A stretch of 64,000 nucleotides of DNA from Noviherbaspirillum massiliense JC206 (GCF_000312045.1 NZ_HE978634.1:218436-282435); one strand, 5' to 3'; shown: positions 39,576 through 49,390, counted from the first letter of the stretch. Notes: generated from the letters alone by a model not told the origin. Program-made: numbers and translations.

Positions 39576-41690
39576 TCAGGCTGATTGCACCAGCTGCACT
39601 TTCAGCGTTTCGAATTCCTTTTCAAAATCCAGCGTCTTGCGTTGGGTGCTCATTGCCATCACGGCACGCGACTGGCCATCCGGTTCGGATTTCAGCCAGA
39701 TCCACAGGCGCCGCTCGCGGACATAGAACATCGAAAACACGCCGATCACCAGCAACAGGCACCCGAGATAGACAATCTTCTTGCCGGGCGAGCGTGTCAC
39801 CTGCAACACCGAGGCCTTCACCTGATCGAATTCCCTCAGCTGCAGATAGACCGGCGCATGATAGAAAAACGCATCGGACAAGGCATTCGTGCTCAGTTGC
39901 AGGAAGCGTGCGTGCTTTTCGTCCGGAACGAATGGTTTCAAGCCGTCCTTTTCCCGGGCAACCTGCCACAATTCCCACAGGCTTCCGTTCAGGATTTTCA
40001 TGAAGACTTCCGCTGCCTTCTCCTGCTCGGCAGGCGGGATCTTTTCCAGGAAATTCGAGACGGCGAGATAACCGGCCTGACGCTCATCGCCGGCGAAAAT
40101 CGACAGGCTTTTCAATGCCGACTGCTGCAACTGGTCGCGCAACTGGCTGGCCTCGCTGCGTGTCTGCGGCACCGCCAGCCGCGCATAGCGTTGGGCCGCC
40201 TGCGCACGCAACGCAGGATCGGCGACGGCGGCGCGCAGGCGCATCCATTCCTCTACCGAGTCATTGTCATCGGCCGGAATGCGCAGGTAACGGAACGGTT
40301 CCGCGGGCGATTCGCGCATGCCGGTCAGGAAGACGTAGGAGCCATCGACCTGCACCGGCTGCATGTAATTGTGATATTCGCGCGCCTGGCCGGTCTTGTC
40401 GCGCAGCTTGTATTGCACGCTCGGTCCGACATTCTTCAGATCCTTGCTGTTCGCAGCTTTCGCCGCCGAGCCCAAATGCTTTTCCAGTCCTGAGCTGACT
40501 CTTTCGTTGAACGGTTTGTTGAGATTGACCGCGCGCGCGTCCTGGCCATTCTGGGCCATGTTTTCCACATTGAATGCCCGGAAATCGGCCCATTCGACAG
40601 TGTAGTCGCCGCCTTGCTTGTCGAGTGGCGTCGATCCGCCGACTTCGCCTGCTATCGGGAAGGATTTCTCATCCGCGCCCTTCATCGGATAGCCGACCAG
40701 CCTCAGCTTGCTGCCGCCATCTTCGAAACTCGACTGATAGACTGCCACGCCCTTGTAGATCAGCGGCTCGTTGACCTTGATCGTTGCAGGAAAGGTCTTC
40801 CCGGTTTCATGGTCGTGCACCACCACCTCGCTTGCGAACAGCTTGGGCATGCCGGTCGAGTAATGCTCGATGATGAATTGCTTCAACTCGATGGTGAATG
40901 GCAGATCCTGTATCAGCACGCCATTCTGCTGCGGGAGGATGGCAGTGCTGCTGCTGCTTCCCTCCGGAATCAGGGTATTACCGCGAAAGGTCGGGTTGCT
41001 CAGGCTCAGGCGATGCTGCGCCGGAATCTGGGCGATGATGCCATTGCCGTTGAATGGCGTTTTGCCCCCGAACCACTGCTGGAAACGGATCGGCAAGTCC
41101 GAATCAAGCAGGCCGCCGATACAAATGATGACAATCGCGCTATGCGCAAAGATGTAGCCCCATTTGTTCGCTGCGCCCCGTTTTGCGGCAATCAGAGTGG
41201 CATCACCCTTGTCGGCAAGCTTGATCTTGTAGCCGGCTGCAGCGACGCGGGCAGCCAGCTGCTGGACGAGCGCTACGCGCGGCTGCGGTGATGCCCATTC
41301 GGCCTTGTGATGGAAATTGCGCAGCGACTGTTCGCGCACGTTTTCGCGCCAGCTGCGCATGTCCTTCAGCATCTTGGGCGCGTTGCGGATGATGCAGAGC
41401 GAAGTCGATACGACCAGGAAGCCCATGATCAGCAGGAACCACCAGGCCGAATACACGGAATACAGGCCGAGCTTGTTGAACACCTCGAACCAGAACGGAC
41501 CAAATTGATTCACGTAATTCGGCATCGGCTCGTTCTGCTTCAGCACCGTACCGATGACCGACGCGATCGCGATGAGCGTCAGCAGGCTAATGGCGAAACG
41601 CATCGACGACAGCAGCTCGACGAAGTCTGCCAGCCATCTTTGCCTGGTTTTCAATTCCAGCCCGGAAGTGCTAACGCTCATGTGATCCAT
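39576..41690 (-). CDS. resB: Cytochrome c biogenesis protein ResB
   Basis: About 704 residues. Three membrane helices near the N-terminus (about 25-200), a large periplasmic domain (about 220-630) and a fourth helix near 640 define ResB, partner of CcsB. Blocks such as MRFAISLLTLIAIASVIGT and FAHSAIVIICIGGL are typical. The start is ATG at 41690 or 41681; neither has a strong ribosome site. It lies just downstream of the cytochrome c4 gene it would serve. Confidence 0.94.
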   Translation of the reverse strand: MDHMSVSTSGLELKTRQRWLADFVELLSSMRFAISLLTLIAIASVIGTVLKQNEPMPNYVNQFGPFWFEVFNKLGLYSVYSAWWFLLIMGFLVVSTSLCIIRNAPKMLKDMRSWRENVREQSLRNFHHKAEWASPQPRVALVQQLAARVAAAGYKIKLADKGDATLIAAKRGAANKWGYIFAHSAIVIICIGGLLDSDLPIRFQQWFGGKTPFNGNGIIAQIPAQHRLSLSNPTFRGNTLIPEGSSSSTAILPQQNGVLIQDLPFTIELKQFIIEHYSTGMPKLFASEVVVHDHETGKTFPATIKVNEPLIYKGVAVYQSSFEDGGSKLRLVGYPMKGADEKSFPIAGEVGGSTPLDKQGGDYTVEWADFRAFNVENMAQNGQDARAVNLNKPFNERVSSGLEKHLGSAAKAANSKDLKNVGPSVQYKLRDKTGQAREYHNYMQPVQVDGSYVFLTGMRESPAEPFRYLRIPADDNDSVEEWMRLRAAVADPALRAQAAQRYARLAVPQTRSEASQLRDQLQQSALKSLSIFAGDERQAGYLAVSNFLEKIPPAEQEKAAEVFMKILNGSLWELWQVAREKDGLKPFVPDEKHARFLQLSTNALSDAFFYHAPVYLQLREFDQVKASVLQVTRSPGKKIVYLGCLLLVIGVFSMFYVRERRLWIWLKSEPDGQSRAVMAMSTQRKTLDFEKEFETLKVQLVQSA

Positions 41691-41703
41691 TCGTAAAAGC
41701 AAA

Positions 41704-41725
41704 GGGGGCAGCTTGCGCCACCCCC
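41704..41725 (-). terminator. Probable terminator between cytochrome c4 and resB
   Basis: GGGGG (41704-41708) pairs with CCCCC (41721-41725) with inner GC pairs. On the minus strand the stem is followed by TTTGCTTTT. It would reduce read-through from the cytochrome gene into resB. Confidence 0.55.
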
Positions 41726-41764
41726 TGACAAATTTTCTTTTATTTTATTTTGCTGCGGCAGTGC

Positions 41765-42423
41765 TTATTTCAACCCAGCAACGTAATCCGCTACTGCCTT
41801 GATTTCGTCATCCGACATGCGCTTGGCAATTGTCGTCATCTGTGGGCTGTTGTTGCGTGCGCCCGAACGGAAATTCGTCAGTGCGGTCACAGTGTAATCC
41901 TGATGCTGGCCAGCAAGGCGAGGAAATTGAACCGGGATCCCGCCGCCGTCTGCACCGTGGCAGCTTGCACAGGCCGGAACACTCTTTTCAGCGATGCCGG
42001 CGCGGAAGATTTTCTTGCCTTGTTCAATCGTGTCCTTGTTCCTTGCGGCACCGGGTTTCGGTGTTTGCTTCTCGAGGAAGGCGGCGATGTTCATCATCTC
42101 CTCTTCGCTCAGATTCTTCGCAATCGGGCTCATCACCGGATTATTGCGCTGCGGCGTCTTGAAATCGGCGAGCTGCTTAGCGATATAGGCAGCAGGCTGG
42201 CCGGCGAGTTTCGGATTTTGCACGATGGTCGAGTTTCCGGCAGCGCCATGGCAAGAGACGCAGGCCACGATGTTGCGTGCGGCATCACCATTGGTGAAGA
42301 GCTGCTCGCCCTTGGCCGGGTCTACCTTCGGTGCTTTTTTTCTTCCGCGGCATGAGTAGCGGAAGAAACCGCCAGCAGCGCGACGAACAAGGACTTCACA
42401 ACTGGTACAAACGCACGATTCAT
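41765..42423 (-). pseudogene. Di-haem cytochrome c4, frameshifted at an A7 tract
   Basis: The mature part has two c-type haem sites, CVSCH and CASCH, in two similar c4-type domains (KLAGQPAAYI and RLAGQHQDYT repeats). The ATG at 42423 opens a proper signal peptide (MNRAFVPVVKSLFVALL...THA-AEEKK), but after seven A's (T's at 42335-42341 on the plus strand) this frame stops at HRR-TAG. The haem domains are in the other frame, which has no plausible start. One extra A restores AEEKKAPKVDPAKGEQ. It could be a sequencing slip, a real mutation, or slippage-controlled expression. In the family, c4 passes electrons from bc1 to terminal oxidases. Confidence 0.88.
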
Positions 42424-42580
42424 TCAAACACCCTGAGACTTGATATTAAAATTCTGGGCCTAAGCGGCGGTTTTTTATGAATGCCGGCGCCTCGTTTGCG
42501 CGGCGCATCGACATAACCCCTTATTGTACAATAGCTTCTCGGCATTTTTGCCGCCCCTCCCGCTTTTTCTGCTCACGCTC

Positions 42581-43300
42581 ATGTCCCTGCTCTGGCAAGC
42601 CCGATTTTTCACCACGGTGAACCACCTTCGCGATTTGCCAAGGACGAAGGTACCGGAAATAGCCTTCGCCGGCCGCTCGAATGCCGGCAAGTCCAGCGCG
42701 ATCAATGTATTGTGCAACCAGAAGAAGCTTGCATTTGCTTCCAAAACACCCGGCCGCACGCAGCACATCAATTATTTTTCCATAGGCGGCGCCCATGTCG
42801 GCCAGCACCGCAAGGATGCAGCCAGGACGGAAGAGATCCGCGCCATGCTGGTTGACCTGCCGGGATATGGCTATGCCGAAGTGCCGGGAGCAGCCAAGTC
42901 GCACTGGAATGAACTGCTGGGCACGTACATCCAGTCCCGGGAACAACTTACCGCTCTGGTATTGATCATGGATGCGCGCCGTCCCTTTACCGAGCTGGAT
43001 GTGCAGATGCTGGAATGGTTTGTGCCGACCGGGAAGCCAGTGCATTGCCTGCTGACGAAGGCGGACAAGCTTGGGCGCAATGATGCGACCAATGCGCTTC
43101 GCCTGGCCCGCACGGTATTGAGCAGTTATGTGGATGAACTGGGCCAGCCTTTTCCCTTCACGGCGCAATTATTCTCGGCCATGAAGCGGAGTGGGCTGGA
43201 AGAGGCTAATGAGCGTATTCTGGAACTGCTCGGCTTGACTGACGATCCCTCAAATGCCGGAAAGCTTTCGGAGGTGCCTCCGAATGACGCAGGATCCTGA
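42581..43300 (+). CDS. engB: Ribosome biogenesis GTP-binding protein EngB (YihA/YsxC)
   Basis: A 239-residue TrmE-Era-type GTPase: G1 [10 protein letters not shown]3 [11 protein letters not shown]4 TKADKL, G5 FSAMKRSG. It acts in assembly of the large ribosomal subunit. A 20-odd residue insert after the switch I region ([20 protein letters not shown]) is noticeable. I chose ATG 42581 ([14 protein letters not shown]); an upstream ATG at 42524 would add a non-conserved hydrophobic lead. A TACAAT at 42527-42532 may be its -10 box. Confidence 0.95.
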   Translation: MSLLWQARFFTTVNHLRDLPRTKVPEIAFAGRSNAGKSSAINVLCNQKKLAFASKTPGRTQHINYFSIGGAHVGQHRKDAARTEEIRAMLVDLPGYGYAEVPGAAKSHWNELLGTYIQSREQLTALVLIMDARRPFTELDVQMLEWFVPTGKPVHCLLTKADKLGRNDATNALRLARTVLSSYVDELGQPFPFTAQLFSAMKRSGLEEANERILELLGLTDDPSNAGKLSEVPPNDAGS

Positions 43301-43311
43301 ATCTTCCGGAC

Positions 43312-43346
43312 AAAAAAACCCTGGAGAAAGGGGAAGATCTCCAGGG
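43312..43346 (-). terminator. Strong intrinsic terminator on the minus strand, engB-hemB gap
   Basis: CCCTGGAGA (43319-43327) pairs with TCTCCAGGG (43338-43346), nine perfect pairs with a ten-base loop. On the minus strand the stem is followed by seven T's; on the plus strand by GCAGTAACG, so it works leftward only. Both flanking genes read rightward, so it must serve a minus-strand transcript. Confidence 0.8.
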
Positions 43347-43445
43347 CAGTAACGCCTTATCGCTAATGCCACGATAGGCCCCGCTCAGGGAGGAGAAGCG
43401 GGAGGTGAGTAAATCACCCATTGCTGAGAGGGTCCCCGGCGAAAA
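43312..43445 (-). ncRNA. Candidate small RNA with CU-rich anti-Shine-Dalgarno loop
   Basis: On the minus strand three compact hairpins precede the terminator: GGTGA/TCACC (43418-43404), CCCGCT/AGCGGG (43402-43380) with loop TCTCCTCCCTG, and GCC-TATCG/CGATA-AGGC (43379-43354). The CUCCUCCC loop is complementary to Shine-Dalgarno sequences, and CACCTCCC occurs again in the linker. Hairpins, exposed CU-rich loop and strong terminator are the usual build of a trans-acting sRNA. The 5' end is not defined; I see no convincing promoter, only an AT-rich stretch at 43441-43490. Orientation rests on the T-run. Length would be about 120-140 bases. Confidence 0.5.
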
Positions 43446-43475
43446 AAGTTTCGAAAATTTTTACGTTTTTTTTGA

Positions 43476-44516
<1,041 letters not shown>

Positions 44517-44555
44517 GGCTGCCTCCTTGGCAGCGATGCATGCACTTCAGACATG

Positions 44556-44582
44556 AAAAAAGCGCCGGCAAGGCGCTTTTTT
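44556..44582. terminator. Bidirectional terminator between hemB and the peroxiredoxin gene
   Basis: AAAAAAGCGCC (44556-44566) pairs with GGCGCTTTTTT (44572-44582) around a five-base loop. Each strand ends in six T's, so it can stop both convergent transcripts. Confidence 0.9.
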
Positions 44583-44600
44583 CCTTGGAGGGCGAATTGT

Positions 44601-45239
44601 TTATTTGTTCGGCTGCGGGGTGATGCGCAGATAGGGCCGCGGAGCGGTATAGCCTTTCGGGAATTTCTGCTTGAGCACCGCTTCATCCTGAATGCTCAGG
44701 GGAATGATCACATCGTCGCCGTCGCGCCAGTTGCCCGGAGTTGCGACGGTATAACCGTCGGTAAGCTGGAGTGCATCGATGACGCGCATCACTTCATCGA
44801 AGTTGCGGCCGGTGCTCATGGGATAAGTGATGATCAGGCGCACCTTCTTTTTCGGGTCGATCACGAACAGGGAGCGCACGGTCGCCGTTTCGGACTGATT
44901 CGGATGGATCATGTCATACAGAGCGGAAACCTTCTTGTCCACATCGGCAATGATGGGAAAGCCTACGACTGTCTTCTGGGTGTCCTCGATATCCTTGATC
45001 CACTGATTGTGTTTTTCCGCCGGATCGACCGACAGGGCAATTGCCTTCACATTCCGCTTGTCGAATTCGGGCTTGAGCTTGGCGGTCAGGCCGAGTTCGG
45101 TGGTGCAAACCGGCGTAAAATCGGCCGGATGGGAGAACAGGACGACCCAGGAATCGCCTGCCCACTCATGGAACTTGATCTTGCCGATCGAGCTTTCCTG
45201 CTCAAAGTCGGGTGCGGTATCGCCGAGACGCAAAGCCAT
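44601..45239 (-). CDS. 1-Cys peroxiredoxin (Prx6/LsfA type)
   Basis: A 212-residue peroxidase that reduces hydroperoxides. The peroxidatic Cys45 is in FTPVCTTELG and is the only cysteine in the protein, which defines the 1-Cys class. The long C-terminal domain (about 165-212) is the Prx6-type dimer arm. It has its own near-consensus promoter at 45269-45297 and an upstream palindrome, and shares a terminator with hemB. Confidence 0.95.
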   Translation of the reverse strand: MALRLGDTAPDFEQESSIGKIKFHEWAGDSWVVLFSHPADFTPVCTTELGLTAKLKPEFDKRNVKAIALSVDPAEKHNQWIKDIEDTQKTVVGFPIIADVDKKVSALYDMIHPNQSETATVRSLFVIDPKKKVRLIITYPMSTGRNFDEVMRVIDALQLTDGYTVATPGNWRDGDDVIIPLSIQDEAVLKQKFPKGYTAPRPYLRITPQPNK

Positions 45240-45268
45240 GTTTTTCTCCTAGAAATTGTTGAGCAAAT

Positions 45269-45297
45269 AATATAGGGGCTCGAATTACAACTTTCAA
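45269..45297 (-). promoter_or_regulatory. Sigma-70 promoter of the peroxiredoxin gene
   Basis: On the minus strand TTGAAA (45297-45292) and TATATT (45274-45269) are separated by exactly 17 bases. The start codon is 30 bases downstream with an AGGAG ribosome site. Each hexamer matches consensus at five of six positions. Confidence 0.7.
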
Positions 45298-45317
45298 CGA
45301 TAGAGAAGTTAGCTCTT

Positions 45318-45335
45318 TATATCGGATCCCATATA
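45318..45335. promoter_or_regulatory. Palindrome upstream of the peroxiredoxin promoter, possible operator
   Basis: TATATCGGATCCCATATA is an 18-base imperfect palindrome with one mismatched pair. Its centre is about 64 bases before the expected transcription start, a common place for an activator site. The regulator is unknown; an OxyR-type role is only a guess from the gene's function. Confidence 0.35.
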
Positions 45336-45376
45336 TCTGTTTGAACACCCGTCCTGCCAGCGGGTGAGCGCGTAGA

Positions 45377-47212
45377 TCAGGAACCGGTCGCACGCTGCAA
45401 TGAATTGAGGAACTTATCCGCATTCTGGTAGCCGATGACCCGCGCGCCCTCGATTTCGCGTCCTTCCCTGTCGAAAAAGAGGATGCCGGGCGGGCCGAAC
45501 AGGCGAAAGCGCTTCAGCAGGGCCTTGTCGTCGTCATTGTTTGCCGTCACATCTGCCTGCAGCAGGAGCATGTCCGCAAATTGTGCCTGGATGCGGGGAT
45601 CGGCAAAGGTGAACTTCTCCATTTCCTTGCAGGAGACGCACCAGTCGGCATAAAAATCCAGCATCACGTTCTTGCCCTTGGCCTGGGCAATGGCTGCATC
45701 CAGTTCTGCCAGCGATTTCACCCGGCGGAACTCGGCCTTTTCCGAATTCCTGTTGGTCATGTGGGCCAACGGCGCAAGCGCATCGCGACCACCGGTAGCC
45801 AGCCCGACCAATTGCACCAGGCCCAAAATCATTACGAGCAGGCCGAATGCGACCGAGGCCCATCCCGCCCTCCTGATGGTCAGCAGATAGGCGCCATAGC
45901 CCAAGCCGAGTGCCGCCCAAGCTGCCATCTGCGCCCAGCCGGGAATGATCGGCGAAACGATCCACAAGGCCAGGCCCAGCATCAGCACACCGAAGAAGCG
46001 CTTGACCCCCTCCATCCAGGCGCCGGCACGCGGCAGCAGCGAACCGGCGGAGACGCCGACCAGCAGCAAGGGCACACTCATGCCGGCCGCCATCGCAAAC
46101 AGAGCGCCCCCACCCACCATGACATCGTGCGTCTGGCTAATGTAGAGCAATGCGGCTGCAAGTGGTGCGGCGACGCAGGGTCCCACGATCAGGGCGGAAA
46201 TTGCACCCATGACAAACACGCCGAACAATTTGCCCGAGCTTTGCTTTCCCGATGCTTCGGTCATTTTGGTCTGGAGCGACGCCGGCAGCTGCAATTGATA
46301 TACGCCGAACATCGAGAGCGAAAGCAGCACGATGAGAACGGCAAAGGTCGACAGTACCCAGGGATTTTGCAGGGCTGCCGACAGTCCTTCCCCAATTAGC
46401 CCGGCGGCAATGCCGAGCGCGGTATAAACCAGGGCCATGCCGAGCGAATACGTGCCGGACAAGGCGAGGCCGCGGATGCGGCTTGCCTTGGCACCTTCGC
46501 CGACGATGATGAAGGAAATGATTGGCACCATCGGCAGTACGCAGGGCGTGAATGCCAAGCCCAGCCCGAGCAGGAAGAACAAGGGCGCGATCGCGAGCAG
46601 CCGGCCGCTTTTCAGCGACGCTTCCAGCCGGCCCATGTCGGAATCGCTTTGTGCGGACGGGGCGGCAGTCATTAAAGGCGCATCTCTGGCGGGGTCCGTG
46701 GCCTGCTGGGCGATGCCGACGGTGGCAAGCACGGCACTGCCGGAAGGATTCAGGGTCGCGCTGGATTCCATCGGCGGATAGCAAAGGCCCTTATCCGCGC
46801 ATCCCTGGCCGGTCGAAGTCAGGGTGAAAGGACCAGCCGCCTCTACCGGGATCCGGATGCTGACCTGGTGCCGGTAAGTTTCCACCTCTTTCTGGAATGT
46901 CTCGTCAAACTTGACCTTCCCTTCTGGAAAAATCGGCTCACCCAGCTTCGCTCCGTTTGCCCTGAAGGCAAAGCGCTCGCGATACATGTAGTAGCCGTCG
47001 GCGATCTTGTAAGTGACCTCGGCGGTTTTCGCGTCGATCATCTTGGCCGAAAACCGAAATGCCGCCCCGGGCTCGAGATAATCTTCACTTGCGTATGTAA
47101 CCGACACCATGGCGAGAAGACCAAGCATGGCAAGCGCGACAGTCGCCTTGGCGAGGAGCGCGGTGGCGACATTGCCCGGGCAGGGTTGGATAAAGCGCTT
47201 AAACGTCCACAT
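45377..47212 (-). CDS. dsbD: Thiol:disulfide interchange protein DsbD
   Basis: A 611-residue protein that moves electrons from cytoplasmic thioredoxin to periplasmic partners. After a signal sequence (about 18-42) comes the alpha domain with Cys138/Cys144 (GQGCADKGLCYPP), then the eight-helix beta domain with cysteines in FTPCVLPMVPI and GPCVAAPLAA, and the thioredoxin-like gamma domain with ADWCVSCKEME. All three cysteine pairs are intact. The start MWTFKRF (47212) lies inside the end of cutA, a 14-base overlap. Its electrons would also keep apocytochromes reduced. Confidence 0.95.
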   Translation of the reverse strand: MWTFKRFIQPCPGNVATALLAKATVALAMLGLLAMVSVTYASEDYLEPGAAFRFSAKMIDAKTAEVTYKIADGYYMYRERFAFRANGAKLGEPIFPEGKVKFDETFQKEVETYRHQVSIRIPVEAAGPFTLTSTGQGCADKGLCYPPMESSATLNPSGSAVLATVGIAQQATDPARDAPLMTAAPSAQSDSDMGRLEASLKSGRLLAIAPLFFLLGLGLAFTPCVLPMVPIISFIIVGEGAKASRIRGLALSGTYSLGMALVYTALGIAAGLIGEGLSAALQNPWVLSTFAVLIVLLSLSMFGVYQLQLPASLQTKMTEASGKQSSGKLFGVFVMGAISALIVGPCVAAPLAAALLYISQTHDVMVGGGALFAMAAGMSVPLLLVGVSAGSLLPRAGAWMEGVKRFFGVLMLGLALWIVSPIIPGWAQMAAWAALGLGYGAYLLTIRRAGWASVAFGLLVMILGLVQLVGLATGGRDALAPLAHMTNRNSEKAEFRRVKSLAELDAAIAQAKGKNVMLDFYADWCVSCKEMEKFTFADPRIQAQFADMLLLQADVTANNDDDKALLKRFRLFGPPGILFFDREGREIEGARVIGYQNADKFLNSLQRATGS

Positions 47213-47531
47213 TCTTTTTCGTTTCCTGTGCAATCCAGGCCAGGTATTGCGGCAAGCCGCCGCTTGTTGGCAGGGCGATGATTTCCGGTAGTTCGTAGGG
47301 ATGCACCGACTTGATTGCCGCTTCCAGTTCCGCATAACGCACTTGCTGTGTCTTGATCAGCAGCGTGACTTCGTCAGCCTCTTCCACTGCCCCCTGCCAG
47401 CGATAGACGGAGTGGACCGCTGGCAGTATGTTGACGCAGGCAGCGAGGTGCTGGTCGACCAGTGCACGCGCCATCGCTTGCGCGGTCTGCATATCGGGCA
47501 AGTTGGTCAAGACAAGCAGTGGCGTTTGCAT
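47199..47531 (-). CDS. cutA: Divalent cation tolerance protein CutA
   Basis: A 110-residue trimeric alpha/beta protein of the CutA1 family. Conserved blocks: HLAACVNILPAVHSVYRWQG and VHPYELPEIIALP. Linked to copper tolerance in E. coli, though its biochemical role is unclear. The ATG at 47531 begins the family core. It overlaps dsbD by 14 bases, as in E. coli and many relatives. Confidence 0.95.
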   Translation of the reverse strand: MQTPLLVLTNLPDMQTAQAMARALVDQHLAACVNILPAVHSVYRWQGAVEEADEVTLLIKTQQVRYAELEAAIKSVHPYELPEIIALPTSGGLPQYLAWIAQETKKNVDV

Positions 47532-47557
47532 GGTCGTGGTCCGAAATCTGGTTCCGC

Positions 47558-48343
47558 TTATTTCAGGAGTCTGCGTCGCGTCAGGATGGTCGCGACGTAA
47601 AAGCCGGCGATACAGTATGCGAACAGGATAGCAAGATCCAGGGCCGGATTGCGTGGCCATTCGCCAAGGATGAGCGGCCGTACCAGATTGACTGCCGCAG
47701 TCAATGGCAGAAGTGAAGACAGATTCTGCAGCCATGCCGGCAACTGGGCGACCGGATAATAGATGCCTGACAGGAACATCATCGGTGTCAGGAGCAAGGT
47801 GAAGTAATAAGTAAAAAAATCATAGCCTTTTGCCAGTGCGTTCATCACGAGCCCAAGGGATGCGAAGGTCATTCCGACAATGAACAACAAGGGCAAGACC
47901 AGCACCACCTGGGGATGCAGGCCGATGCCAAGCATGAAGATCACCAGCAGGATCGCAGCGCCGGAAAAGAGCGACTTGGTCGCTGCCCACAACATTTCCG
48001 CCAGGACTACGTCGTCCAGCGCGAGCGGCGCATTCAGCAAGGCTTCCCAGGTTTTCTGGACATGCATGCGTGAAAAGGCCGAATACAGCGCCTCAAACGA
48101 AGCTGCCATCATGACAGACATGCAGATCGAACCGGATGCGAGATACTGAATGTAGGAAACACCGTTGATGGCGGGCAGCAGGCTTCCCAGGCCGTAGCCG
48201 AAGGCGATCAATGTAATGAGCGGTTCCGCGATGTTGCCGAGCACGCTGGCCACGGCGAGCTTTCTCCATACCAGGAAATTGCGGCGCCAGATCGGCAGGA
48301 AGCGTATCGAAAATGCAGGAAATGCGTATATGCTTGCTTGCAT
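47558..48343 (-). CDS. ABC-2 type transporter permease (NodJ-like)
   Basis: A 261-residue membrane protein with six helices of the ABC-2 family. The LLTPMMFLSGIYYPVAQLPAWLQ block near 190-212 is typical of NodJ and polysaccharide/drug exporters. It starts three bases after the ATPase gene ends, forming a two-gene ABC exporter. NodIJ proteins export Nod factors in rhizobia, but homologues are widespread in betaproteobacteria without nod genes. Substrate unknown. Confidence 0.88.
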   Translation of the reverse strand: MQASIYAFPAFSIRFLPIWRRNFLVWRKLAVASVLGNIAEPLITLIAFGYGLGSLLPAINGVSYIQYLASGSICMSVMMAASFEALYSAFSRMHVQKTWEALLNAPLALDDVVLAEMLWAATKSLFSGAAILLVIFMLGIGLHPQVVLVLPLLFIVGMTFASLGLVMNALAKGYDFFTYYFTLLLTPMMFLSGIYYPVAQLPAWLQNLSSLLPLTAAVNLVRPLILGEWPRNPALDLAILFAYCIAGFYVATILTRRRLLK

Positions 48344-48346
48344 GGC

Positions 48347-49279
48347 TTAATCCCTCATCTCGCGGCCGGTCAGCTTCAGGAATAGATCTTCGAGGTTGGC
48401 TGGGCGATGCAGATAGCGCACACCTCTAGCCGTGTGTAAGGCGTCCAGCAAGGGCTGCGCGTCGTTCGTATAGCAGAAAACCGTTTCTCCGCTGACCTCG
48501 AGGCGCGCCGCTCTTCCGCGGCCTTCCGCCTCACCCCATGCGACGGCCTGGTCGCCGTAGACTTCGACGACTTCAGCTTCGATATGCTGCCGGATCAAGT
48601 CGCGCGGCGCCCCTTCCGCGATCATTTGGCCATGGTCGATTACCGCCAGCCGGTCGCACAAGCGCTCCGCCTCGTCCATGAAGTGCGTGGTGAGCAGGAT
48701 CGTCTTTCCTTCGCTAAGCAGGCTCTTCAGGCGATCCCAGATCATGTGGCGGGCCTGCGGGTCGAGGCCGGTGGTCGGCTCATCCATGAAGATCAGGTCG
48801 GGATCGTTCACCAGTGCCCTTGCCAAGGTCAAGCGCCTCTTCATGCCGCCGGACAGCTCGCCTATCCTTGCATCCTTCTTCCCAGTGAGGTTGGCGAACT
48901 CGAGCAGGCGCGGAATCCGGCGCTCGATATCGACGTCGCTCATGCCGAAGTAGCGGCCAAACACCAGCAGGTTTTCCGCGACGGTGAAATCGGGATCGAG
49001 GTTGTCACCCTGGGGCACCACGCCCACCCGCAGGCGTGCCGGCCGGGCTTCCGCCGGGATGCGCTTGCCGACGAGCGTGATGTCGCCGCTATCCGGCGCA
49101 GTAAGCCCGAGACAAAGGCGCAGCGTGGTGGTCTTCCCGGCACCGTTCGGGCCGAGCAGTCCATAGCACTCGCCGCGCCGAAGAGAGAACGACAGACCAT
49201 TGACCACCGCGTGCTTAGCGGCGCCATTGCCGTAGGATTTGCGCAAGTCGGTGACAGAGAGAATGCCTTGTCCTGCCAT
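48347..49279 (-). CDS. ABC transporter ATP-binding protein (NodI-like)
   Basis: A 310-residue ATPase: Walker [10 protein letters not shown], signature LSGGMKRRL, Walker [13 protein letters not shown], switch His in [11 protein letters not shown]. The C-terminal 80 residues form the extra domain of the NodI/DRA subfamily. The ATG at 49279 begins [17 protein letters not shown]; upstream codons are not conserved. It pairs with the adjacent permease. The pair lies between rplQ and cutA-dsbD. Confidence 0.92.
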   Translation of the reverse strand: MAGQGILSVTDLRKSYGNGAAKHAVVNGLSFSLRRGECYGLLGPNGAGKTTTLRLCLGLTAPDSGDITLVGKRIPAEARPARLRVGVVPQGDNLDPDFTVAENLLVFGRYFGMSDVDIERRIPRLLEFANLTGKKDARIGELSGGMKRRLTLARALVNDPDLIFMDEPTTGLDPQARHMIWDRLKSLLSEGKTILLTTHFMDEAERLCDRLAVIDHGQMIAEGAPRDLIRQHIEAEVVEVYGDQAVAWGEAEGRGRAARLEVSGETVFCYTNDAQPLLDALHTARGVRYLHRPANLEDLFLKLTGREMRD

Positions 49280-49344
49280 GCTGTCAGGTGCTTCCTTCAA
49301 AAAACCTACATCTTGCCACATTCAAAACGAAGACATACAAAAGC

Positions 49345-49371
49345 AAAAAGCCAGGCGTTGCCTGGCTTTTT
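49345..49371 (-). terminator. Terminator of the alpha operon after rplQ
   Basis: AAAAAGCCAGGC (49345-49356) pairs perfectly with GCCTGGCTTTTT (49360-49371) around a three-base loop. On the minus strand it runs into TTTTTGCTTTTG. It ends the whole ribosomal-protein supercluster. Confidence 0.9.
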
Positions 49372-49390
49372 GATCTGCGTGCAGCAGCGC

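Noticed and set aside
43380..43440. Resemblance to a TPP riboswitch (CTGAGAGGGT) on the plus strand before hemB
   Set aside because: Only the CTGAGA-like piece is present; the other conserved TPP segments are missing, and the hairpins are better explained by the minus-strand RNA with terminator.
47558..49279. NodIJ resemblance taken as evidence for nodulation
   Set aside because: NodIJ-type exporters are widespread in betaproteobacteria and no nod gene is present in the window.
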